A DNA stretch of 64,000 nucleotides from Ricinus communis (taxonomy: Eukaryota; Streptophyta; Magnoliopsida; Malpighiales; Euphorbiaceae), in assembly GCF_019578655.1 (NCBI RefSeq), contig NC_063258.1, positions 20,030,802 through 20,094,801 of the forward strand. The letters run 5' to 3'. Below the pieces are notes generated by a model. The model did no database searches. It had not been told where the DNA came from and saw only the letters and a list, made by a program, of their open reading frames with translations. Position 1 is the first letter of the stretch. Each line of letters starts with the position of its first letter. A program made the translations under genes and the position numbers. Shown piece after piece: positions 51,201 through 61,793 of the stretch.

Positions 51201-54096
51201 AATCTTTTACGAATATGAGAAAAAATATTTACGAATATATATTTACGAATATGAGAAAACAACTCCGTAAATGTATATATTTACAAATATGAGAAAACAA
51301 TCCCGTAAAAGTAGTCTAATTACGAGTCTAAGAAAACAGCTTTGTAGAGGTGTAAATTTTTTAATATGAGAAAATAACCTCGTAAGAGGGATATATTTAT
51401 AAATATTAGCAAACAACCCCGTAATATGGAGATATTTATCAATTGGAGAAAATAACCTCTCAATTTTAGTATATTTGTGAGTATAAAAAAATCCTTTAAA
51501 TAGGTTAATTTTATAATATGAGAAAACAACCCCGTAAAAGGGGTAGATTTGTTAATATAGGAGAATAACTACGTAAAATGTATATATTTATGAATTTGAT
51601 AAAAGAACCCCATAATAGTGCTAATAATTTAATATGAGAAAACCACCTCGTAAAAGTGGTATATTTATCAATATAAAAAACTAACCTCGTAAGACGTGTA
51701 TATTTATGAATATGAGAAAATAACCATGTAAAAGTAGTGTAATTGCGAGTCTGAGAAAAAAGCCTCGTAGAAAGGATAAATTTTTTAATATGAGAAAACA
51801 ACCCCGTAATACCAGAATATTTATCAATTAGAGAAAATAACTCTATAATTGTGAGTATGGAAAAACAACCCCTTCAATGGGTTAATTTTATAATATGAGG
51901 AAACAACCTCGTAAAAGTGGTACATTTATGAATATAAGAAAATAACCCCATAAATGTATATATTTATGAATATGAGAAAACAATCCCCTAAAAGTAGTCT
52001 AAAGTGTCTAAGAAAACAGTCTCGTAGAAGGATAAATTTTTTATTATGAGAAAACAACCCCGTATGAGGGATATATTTATAAATATTAGCAAACAACCCC
52101 GTAATACAGGAATATTTATCAATCAGAAAAAATAACCCCGTAATTTTAGTATATTTGCGAGTATGAGAAAACAACCCCTTAAACAACTTAATTTTATAAT
52201 ATGAGAAAACAACTCCGTAAAAGGGGTATATTTGTCAATATAAGAAAATAACTCCGTAAAACGTGTACATTTATGAATTTGAAAAAACAACCCATACTAG
52301 TGCTAATAATTTAATATGAGAAAACAATCCCATAAAAGTGGTATATTTATCAATATAAGAAAATAACCCCGTAAAATGTGTTTATTTATAAATCTGAGAA
52401 AACAACCCTATAAAAGTAGTGTAATTGCGAGTCTAAGAAAACAATATTATAGAAGGGTAAATTTTTTAATATGAGAAAATAACCCCGTAATAGGGGTATA
52501 TATAAATATTAGAAAACAACCCCGTAATAAGGTGAGATTTATGAATATGATAAAATAATCCCATAATTATGGTATATTTGTGAGTATAAGAAAACAACTC
52601 TTTAAATGGGTTAATTTTATAATATGAGAAAATAATCCCGTAAAAGAGGTATATTTGTCAATATAAGAAAATAACTGTGTAAAATGTGTATATTTATGAA
52701 TTGAGAAAACAACCCATAATAGTGCTAATAATTTACTATGAGAAGACTACCTCATAAAAGTGGTATATTTATCAATATAAGAAAATAACCCCATAAAACG
52801 TGTATATTTATGAATCTGAGAAAACAATCCCATAAAAGTAGTCTAATTGCGAGTCTAAGAAAACAGTCTCGTAGAATAGTAAGTTTTTTAATATGAGAAA
52901 ACAACCTGTAAGAGGGATATATTTATAAATATTAGCAAACAACGCCATAATACGGGGATATTTATCAATCGGAGAAAATAATCCCGTAATTTTGATATAT
53001 CTGTGAGCATAAGGAAAAAACCCCCTGAAATTAGTTAATTTTATCATATGATAAAATAACCCCATAAAACAGGTATATTTGTCAATATAAGAAAATAACT
53101 CCATAAAATTTATATATTTATGAATTTGAGAAAACAACCCTAGAATTATGCTAATAATTTAATATGAGAAAACGACCGTGTAAAAGTGGTATATTTATCA
53201 ATATAAGAAAATAACCTCGTAAACGTGTATATTTATGAATATGAGAAAACAATCCTGTAAAAGTAGTGTAATTGCGAGTCTAAGAAAACAGCCTCATAGA
53301 AGGATAAATTTTTTGCAATTTTAGTATATGAGTATGAGAAAAAGATCCCTTAAATGGGTTAATTTTATAATACGAGAAAACAACTCCGTAAAAAGAGTAT
53401 ATTTGTCAATATAAGAAGATAACTTCGTAAAACGTGTATATTTATGAATTTTAGAAAACAACCCCATAATAGTGCTAATAATTTAATATGAGAAAACCAC
53501 CTCGTAAAAAGTGATATATTTATTAATATAAGAAACTAACCATGTAAGATGTATATGTTTATGAATATGAGAAAACAAACACATAAAAAGTAGTGTAATA
53601 AGAAAAAATCATCGTAGAAGGGAGAAATTTTTTAATATGAGAAAACAACCCTGTAAAAGGGGTATATTTATAAATATTAGAAAATAACCCCATAATATGA
53701 GAATATTTATCAATTGGAGAAAATAACTCTGTAATTGTGGTATAATCATGAGTATGAGAAAACAACCCCTTGAATAGGTTAATTTTATAATATGAGAAAA
53801 TAACCTCGTAAAAGGGGTATTTTTGTCAATACAAGAAAATAATCCCGTAAAACGTGTATATTTATGAATTTGAGAAAATCCATAATAGTGCTAATAATTT
53901 AATATGAGAAAACGACCCCGTAAAAATGGTATATTTATCAATGTAAGAAATAACCCAGTAAAAATGTGTAAATGTATGAATCTGAGAACAATTATGTAAA
54001 TATAGTGTAATTGCGAGTCTAAGAAAACAGCCTCGTAGAAGGGTAAATTTTTTAATATGAGAAAACAACCCCGTAAGTGGGTATATTTATAAATTT
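42214..54096 (+). repeat. Satellite array block 3
   Basis: Same satellite and orientation. The first ~1.7 kb (to about 43900) is badly eroded, with frequent one- to several-base losses and hard-to-assign monomers; from 44000 the canonical HOR order is clear again. The longest satellite ORF, 320 codons on the - strand (45903-46865), is here. It consists of 13-residue repeats such as RGYFLILINIPLL and TGLFSYIDKYTTF, and is not a gene. Confidence 0.95.
49662..49756. other. T/A-rich insertion of about 95 bp in the satellite
   Basis: A monomer breaks off after AAAATGGTA and resumes at TATATTTATCAATATAAG. Between them is non-satellite sequence: T-rich first half, then A-rich with AAATAAAATAAAAAAATATG repeats. 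I recognise no element; it may be a filler insertion at a repaired break. Confidence 0.7.
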
Positions 54097-54136
54097 ACCC
54101 TGCTACGAGGCTATTTTTATAGACTCACAATTACAC
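54005..54136. repeat. Orientation-switch junction of the satellite
   Basis: Monomers 6-7-8 read on the + strand to about 54093, then 7'-6'-5'-4' follow as reverse complement. Local arms 54005-54047 and 54094-54136 pair with few mismatches around a 46-bp spacer. All satellite to the right is inverted. Confidence 0.92.
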
Positions 54137-55906
54137 TACTTTTACGGGATTGTTTTCACATATTCATAGACATACACGTTTTACGAAGTTATTTTCTTAT
54201 ATTGATAAATATACCAATTTACTGGTCATTTTTCATATTAAATTATTAGCACTATTATAGGGTTATTTTATGAAATTCATAAATATACACGTTTTACGGG
54301 GTTATTTTCTTAAATTGACAAATATACCCCTTTTACGGGTTGTTTTGTCATATTATAAAATTAACCCATTTAAGGGGGTTTTTTCTCATACTCACAAATA
54401 TACCAAAATTACAGGGTTATTTTCTCCGATTGATAAATATCCTCGTATTACGAGGTTGTTTGCTAATATTTATAAATATATCCTTCTTACGGTGTTGTTT
54501 TTTCATATCTAAAAATTTACCCTTCTATGAGGCTGTTTTCATAGACTCATAGTTACACTACTTTTACGAGATTATTTTCTCAAATTCATAAATATACATG
54601 TTTATAGGGTTATTTTCTTATATTGATAAATATACCACTTTTACGAGGTCTTTTTCTCATATTAAACTATTAGCATTATTATGGGGTTGTTTTCTCAAAT
54701 TCATAAATATATACGTTTTACTAGGTTATTTTCTTATATTGAAAAATATACCCCTTTTACGGGATTATATTGTCATATTATAAAATTAACCCATTTAAGT
54801 GTATTTTTCTCATACTCACATACATACCAAAATTACGGGGTTATTTTCTCCGATTAATAAATATCCCTGTATTATGGGGTTGTTTTCTAATATTTATAAA
54901 TATACCACATTTATGGGGTTGTTTTCTCATATTACAAATTTTACCCCTACTGCGTGGCTGTTCTCTTAGACTTGCAATTACATTATTTATATGGAGTTGT
55001 TTTTTTAGATTCATAAATATAAACGTTTTATGGGATTATTTTTTTATATTGATAAATATACCACTTTTACTAGGTCGTTTTGTCATATTAAATTATTAGC
55101 ACTATTACGGGGTTGTTTTCTCAAATTCATTAATATACACGTTTTACGGGGTTATTTTCTTATATTGACAAATATACCACTTTTACGGGGTTGTTTTCTC
55201 ATATTATAAAATTAACCTATTTAAGGAACTTTTTTCTCATACTCACAAATATATTAAAATTACGGGGTTATTTTCTTCGATTGATAAATATCCCTGTATT
55301 AAGGGGTTATTTGCTAATATTTATAAATATATAATTCTTACGGGGTTGTTTTCTGATATTGAAAAATCTACCCTTATACGAGGCTGTTTTCATAGACTCG
55401 CAGTTACGCTACTTTTACGGGATTATTTTTTTTAGATTCATAAATATACACGTTTATAAGATTGTTTTCTTATATTGATAAATATACCACTTTTACGGGG
55501 TCGTTTTCTCATATTAAACTATTAGTACTATTATGAGGTTGTTTTCTCAAATTCATAAATATACACGTTTTACGGAGTTATTTTCTTATATTGACAAATA
55601 TACCCTTTTATGGGGTTGTTTTGTCATATTATAAAATTAACATATTTAAGGAGATTTTTTCTCATACTCACAAATATACCAAAATTACGGGGTTATCTTC
55701 TTCGATTGATAAATATCCCCGTATTACGGAGTTGTTTGCTAATATTTATAAATATATCCCTTTCGCGGAGTTGTTTTCTCATATTAAAAAATTTACCTTT
55801 CTACGAGGTTGTTTTCTTAGACTTGCAATTACATTACTTTTACGGTATTCTTTTCTCAGATTCATAAATATACACATTTTACGGGGTTATTTTGTTATAT
55901 TGATAA
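54097..55906 (-). repeat. Satellite array block 4 (inverted)
   Basis: Same HOR order read on the - strand. Open frames such as 54770-55099 and 55591-55911 now appear on the + strand, as expected for repeat artefacts. It ends in ...TATATTGATAA, the target duplication of the outer solo LTR. Confidence 0.96.
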
Positions 55907-56634
55907 TGTAATACCCGGAATTTTTATATATTTAATAATGAATTTTTATTTAAGTTAAATTTAGCTTTATTTTTATTTAGTTTAATTTGAAATAATTTAA
56001 TAGAAATTTTAATACTAGTCAATTGAATGAGTTATTTTTCTATACCCAATTAGTTTAAAATTTTAAGATATTAATTAAGTAAATTATTTGAAGGGTAGAT
56101 TATATTTTTGGTTATTCTAATTTTTCTCCAATGTATATGTATATGTATAAATAAAATTATATATATTGGAAAATTTTGGAAGAAATTATAAAGGATATTT
56201 TTATAAAAGAATTTTGGGGAAATTGGTATTTTAATTAACTAGTGGTATTAAAATTTAAGTTGGAAAATAATTAGTAATTTGATTATTTAATTTAATTGTG
56301 TGTAGGACTTAATTGGAAAATTATTTTTGGATGAGGATTAAAAGTATAATTTTATTTTTATGGGGTTTTAATGGAAATTTGTGAGTTTGGTATTTTTATA
56401 AATTAATATGTCGGTCAGGGGTATTTATGTAATTATATATTTTCAATAATTCTAATTTGGCCCAAATTAATTAGTTAGGGGTTTAATTGAAAGGCTTAAG
56501 GAAAGTTTAGGGGTTAAATTGGAGTTCTGCTGGATGAAATTGTAAGTAATTAAAAAGATTAAGGGACCAAATTGTAATAAGGAAAAGTCTGGGGGCTTAA
56601 TGTCGATGTTGAAAGGAAAGAAAATCGGGGAAGA

Positions 56635-56637
<3 letters not shown>

Positions 56638-56679
<42 letters not shown>
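56638..56679 (+). repeat. (GA)n microsatellite, about 20 units
   Basis: About 40 bases of uninterrupted AG dinucleotide inside the outer LTR. The corresponding place in the inner LTR (near 60045-60065, reverse strand) has only a short GGGAAGAGAGAG, so the run expanded after the copies diverged. Confidence 0.95.
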
Positions 56680-56683
<4 letters not shown>

Positions 56684-56756
56684 GCGTCGCGCGAGGGAGC
56701 CGGGTGCTGCGTCGTCTAATCGGTGGCGATCGGCTCCCCTTGGAGAGAGCTTCCTT

Positions 56757-57068
56757 TTGGCGGTGGCGGCGTCAGTTTTGATGGTCGGAGGAGGGAGTTC
56801 CAGCGAAGTGGTGGCAGCCGTGTTTTCCGGCGAGCTTCGGAGGACGTATCCCGACTCTCCTCAGCTCAAGCTTTGCAATGGCATCGGTTTCGTGGCGATC
56901 GGACCTTGTTTGCGAATCGGCGGCCGAGATCGCCTGCAAATCTCTCCGGATGATCGGGTATCAGATCGAAAAATCGGAAGCGGGGATCATCATCAGCGCG
57001 TCGTTGTGAGTTCGATGGTGTGTTCGGATTCCGGCGGCCGGAGGCGAGTCGATCGAGCGTCTCGGTAA
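56757..57068 (+). other. GC-rich ORF island within the LTR, shared by both copies
   Basis: A 103-codon frame in the outer LTR includes SGELRRTYPDSPQLKL...IGFVAIGPCLRIGGRDR. The inner LTR has a matching frame at 59465-59827 (- strand) with YPDSPLLKLRDGTGFVAIEL and RLRIDGRDR. The shared frame could be real coding or simply shared LTR ancestry with high GC. The sequence matches no domain I recognise, and I do not call it a gene. Confidence 0.35.
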
Positions 57069-57901
57069 TTTTCTCTGGCCCGTAATTTTGGAAATCCTTT
57101 GATTTAAAATTGTGCTTATTGTTTTGTGTTGAGTATTTAATATTTGTGAGTAAAAAATAATTGTCTGTCAGTTGCCTGCCTCGTGTTTTGTACTGTGTAG
57201 CGGAGTCGGGAAAATAGTGAAGTTTGGGGACTCGACTCCCATTGTTTGGATTGTTAGATTTTTGAAGTGTTTTTCTGGCAGGTCCTGGACCCGTGTTGTA
57301 GGGGAGGTTCTGCCGAATTTTCGATAGAATTTACCGAGTCGAGATTCTTAGACAGTCAGTCCTAGAAATCTAGACCTAGGGTCAATTGTAATTGTTCAAC
57401 GTAATTGATAAATTGTTTTCCGTGATTAGATGATATGTCTGTTCGGCTCGCTCCAACCGAGGCACCGGAGCAGAGCTAGGAGGTCGCCCAATTCTGTGAG
57501 TTAAAGTCATTTAATCATTGCACTATTGCTAAGTCTCATTTTAATATGCTATTTTAGAATTTATGCTTAATATGATTATTAGTATTGCAATATAAATGAT
57601 TTCACTTGATTATTAATTATTGATAATAATATAAATATTATTATTAGTAATGTTATAAAAATTATTATTTTTCCACATGAATTGCACGTTGCTTTGCCCT
57701 AAATTTTTAATCTTTATTTTGATAATGTGTTGGACGATTTAATTAGACCATGATATTTATTAAATGTGATGATTGCGATTTGGGAAATGTGGCTTTCGTA
57801 GAACATGCCACCTGATGGGCTACATCAGGACCGCGTGCGCACCGGTAATGATCATAGACAGGTAATAAGATTTTTATGAGTTCGCCTTAGTCGAGCATGG
57901 C

Positions 57902-60763
57902 TGTCACGACCCCACCCGTGGGCCCGTGACCGGCACTAGGGAATGGGTAGGCTTAAGGCCACCGAAACCCGTAGTAAGCCTGACACTCACTGATTTAAAC
58001 AAATCTCAACTCAAATTAATATTATTAAAACCATAAATTATCTTAATAGCTGCATTCTACAAAATTACTTCGGTCTACCAGAAAAACTAGGCGAGACCCG
58101 AAGCTCAGAAAATTTACAACTGATACATCTACTAATTACTACTGCGGAGAATCTAAGATTTACCAATTTACATACCAAATCAAATACATCACCCGATGAT
58201 GAAGGAGTCGGGTTATTGAATAAGAGTCAGCGGAGAACTAACGATCACGAATCCGAAAAAATATAAATGGAGACCTTCGGTCTAGAGTGAGTTAAAATCA
58301 AATAATCTAGGGACTATTGCTTCTTCTCGGAAAAACATAGATTATTCAAATCGATATCAAACCATACTATAATCATACCCTACTATTTCCTTCACATAAA
58401 ATATTAATCATTCGAATCAAAATATCAACCATGCACGTAAATACAAATCACATTATAATCAAATACCATAATAAATAAATAAATAAAAATATATATTTAC
58501 TTTTACGGGACGAGTGGCTCGGTAGAACCCTAAACCCCAAATTTCTAGTAGCCTTTCGGCTCTCTTAATCCAACAGGTCTGGCGCCCAGAGAGCAAGCTC
58601 GATCAGGGTCCTTACCTCCAGCCTGAACACTTGAATTCCAAATAAGCCGGCGCCCAGAGAGCATCGCTTGATCAGGGACCTTAACTCCGGCAATCAACTG
58701 AACTCAGCCCAGAGAGCAATGCTCGATCAGGGCAAACAAATCCATAATAACCTTATGTCCATAATCATTACCGGTGCGCATGCGGTCCCGAGGTAACCCA
58801 CCAGGCGGCATGTTCTACAAGCCACATTTCCCAATTCGCAATCATCACATATAATAAATATCATTATCTGATGAACTCAACCAACACATATCGAAATGAA
58901 GATTAAAGATTTAAGGTAAAACAACGTGCAATTTGTGAGGGGAAAAATAATAACGTTTGTCTTATTATAACATACTAATAATAATATTTATATTATTTCA
59001 AATATTAATAATCAAGTGAAATCATTTATTTTGCGATACTAATAATCATATTAAGCACAAATTCTAAATAGCATATTAAAATCAGACTAGCAATAGCGCA
59101 AAGATTAAATGACTTTAACTCACAGAATTGGCGACCTCCTAGCTCTGCTCCGGTGCCTCGGTAGGAGCGAGCCGAACGAACTGACAATCTAATCACGGAA
59201 AATAATTTATCAATACGCTGAGACAATCCATCATTAATCCTAGGTCTAGACTCCTAGATCATCTAAGAATCTCGACTCGGGAGAATTCTACCGAAAATCC
59301 CGTGAACCTCCCTACAACACGAACATTACCCCCCGTAAAAACGGGTCCAGGGACTGCCGGAAGAACACTTCAAATATCCAACAATTTAAACAACGGAGTC
59401 GGGTCCCCAAACTTCACTATTTCCGACTCGCCACACGACAAAATACGAGGGCAACCGATGACAATTATTTTTGACTCACAATATCATCAAATACACAATA
59501 TAATCCAATAGACACAATTAAACCAAGAATTTCTAAAATTAACGGGCCAAAGATAATTACCGAGATGCTCGATCGCTCGGTCGACTCGCCTCCAGCCGCC
59601 GGAGTCCGATCGACGATCCGAACACGCGAACGATCTCGACCGTCGATTCGCAAACGAAGCTCGATCGCCACGAAACCAGTGCCATCGCGAAGCTTGAGCA
59701 GAGGAGAGTCGGGATACATCCTCCGATCATCCATCCTCCGCCGGAGCTCGCCGGAAAAGCCCAAAAACGCGGCTGCCTCCACTTCGCCGGAACTCTCTCC
59801 TCCGGCCACCAAACCGACCACTGCCAAAAGGAAGCTCTCTCAAGGGAGTTGATCGCCACCGAGATCGGCCGGAAGGCCACCGAAACAGGCCGAACGACGC
59901 TCGAAAGCCCGCCCACCGCGTCGCGTGATTCCGCGCTCATACCGCTTATCATTGCCTTTTTGCGCCAAGATTGACGACGCCTGCAATGTCCGCCGCCACC
60001 GGGCCGACGACGCAAAGACCCGGCCTCCTTTTCTCGCTGACGCCCGCTTTTTCTCTCTCTTCCCCGATTTCTTTCCCTTCAATATCGACATTTGACCCCT
60101 GAACTTTTCCTTATTACAATTTGGTCCCTCAACTTTCTTAATTACTTACAATTTCATCCCGCAGAATTCCAATTTGACCCCCAAACTTCTTTTTAGCCTT
60201 TCAATTAAGCCCCTAACTATTTAATTTGGGCCAAATCCGAATTATTGAAAATACACAATTACAAAAATACCCCTGACCGACATATTTATTTACGAAAATA
60301 CCAAACTCACAAATTTCCATTAAAACCCCATAAAAATAACATTATACTTTCAATTCTTATTCCAAAATAAATTTCCAATTTAGTCCTAACACACAATTAA
60401 ATTAAATAATCAATTTCCAACTTAAAATTTAATACTACTAATCAATTATAATACCAATTTTCCCAAAATTCTTTTATAAAAACATCCTTTATAATTTCTT
60501 CCAAAATTTTCCAATATATAATTTTACTTATATAAATATGCATTTGAGAAAATTTGAATAACCAAAATATAATCATTTCTCAAATAATTTACTTGTATAA
60601 TTTCTTAAAATTTCAAATTAATTGCGTATAGAAAATAACTCATTTATTTGATTAATATTAAATTTTTCATTAAATCATTTCAAATTAAACCCAATAATAA
60701 TGAAGCTAAAATTAACTTAAATAAAACTCATTATTAAATATATAAAAAATTCCGGGTGTTACA
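57902..60763 (-). mobile_element. Inner solo LTR inserted in the outer one
   Basis: 2862 bp, TGTCACGACCCC...GGGTGTTACA on the + strand; on the - strand it reads TGTAACACCCGG...GGGGTCGTGACA, the same LTR family as the outer copy but in opposite orientation. The 5-bp target duplication ATGGC is perfect (57897-57901 and 60764-60768). There is no internal domain, so it is a solo LTR formed by LTR-LTR recombination. Divergence from the outer copy is visible throughout, with many substitutions and indels, so both come from a family with a long history. Confidence 0.93.
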
Positions 60764-61793
60764 ATGGCTCTCTAGGCCGATTGGAGTAAATTGCGGTAAT
60801 AAGATTATTATGAGTTTTGCCCTAGTCGAGCATGGCTCTCTAGGCTGATTTGAGTAAATTGCCGGAGGTAAGGTCCCTGGTCGAGCAGGCTTATTTGGAT
60901 ACTTAAGTGACCAGACTGGTGGTAAGGTCCCTGGTCGAGCATTGCTCTCTGGGCGCAAGTCTTATTGGAATAAGAGAGTTGAAAGGCTTAGGCAGATAGT
61001 GGATATTAAGTGACCAGACTGGAGTTAAGGACCCTGGTTGAGCATTGCTCTCTGGGCGCCAGTCCTGTTGGAATGAGATGTCGGAGTAAAGGTCCCTGGT
61101 CGAGCATTGCTCTCTGGGCGCCGGCATATTTGGATATTTAAGTGACCAGATTGGAGGTAAGGTCCCTGGTCGAGCATTGCTCTCTAGGCGCCAGTCTTAT
61201 TCAATTAAGAGAGCCAAAAGGCTACTAGAATTTGGGGTTAGGGTTCTACTGAGCCACTCGTCCCGTAAAAGTAAAAATATATTATTTATTTATTTATTTA
61301 TTATGGTATGATTATAATATGAGTTTTATTTACGTGCATGATTTAATATACTGATTCGAATAATTAATATTTTATGTGAAGACTGTAATAGTCTCTAGAT
61401 TATTTGATTTTAGCTCACTCTCGAGACCGATACCCATTTATCGCTTTTTCGGATCCGTGTTAGTCTTCCATGACTCTTATTCAAGAATCTTGAGCTCCTT
61501 CATCATTGGGTGATGATTTGTTATGTAAATTGGTAAATCTTGGATTCTCCGCAGTAGTAATAGTAGATGTATCAGTTGTAAATTTTCTGAGATTCGGGTC
61601 TCGCCTAGTTCTTCTGGCAGACCGATTTAATGGTGTAAAATTTAATGTTACTGTAAATTATAGCATTAATAATAGTAAAAGTTGAGATGAGATTTGTTTG
61701 AGTTGTGAGTGTCGGGCTTACTACGGGATTCGGTGGCCTTACACCTACCCATTCCCTAGTGCCGGTCACGGGCCCATGGATGGGGTCGTGACA
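60764..61793 (+). mobile_element. Outer solo LTR, right part
   Basis: Continuation of the LTR that starts at 55907, from the second ATGGC to ...GGGGTCGTGACA (61793), followed by target duplication GATAA (61794-61798). The satellite monomer interrupted at 55906 resumes exactly here. Confidence 0.9.
60830..61205 (+). repeat. Degenerate tandem subrepeats in the LTR
   Basis: Five or so copies of a ~70-100-bp unit built on GGTCCCTGGTCGAGCATTGC followed by TCTCTGGGCGCCAGTC and, in some, AAGTGACCAGA(C/T)TGG. The inner LTR has a shorter set in reverse at about 58570-58735 (GGCGCCCAGAGAGCA...GATCAGGG). Confidence 0.8.

Larger units (their letters stand above)
55907..57901 (+). mobile_element. Outer solo LTR, left part
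   Basis: TGTAATACCCGG starts right after GATAA (55902-55906). The LTR is split by the inner copy at 57901 and resumes at 60764. Reassembled length is about 3.0 kb, with terminal TG and CA and no internal domain, so it is a solo LTR. LTRs of this size with these ends fit Tekay/Del-type Ty3/gypsy elements, but no coding domain is present to prove it. It contains an AT-rich promoter-like half, a (GA)n run, and a GC-rich ORF island. Confidence 0.85.
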
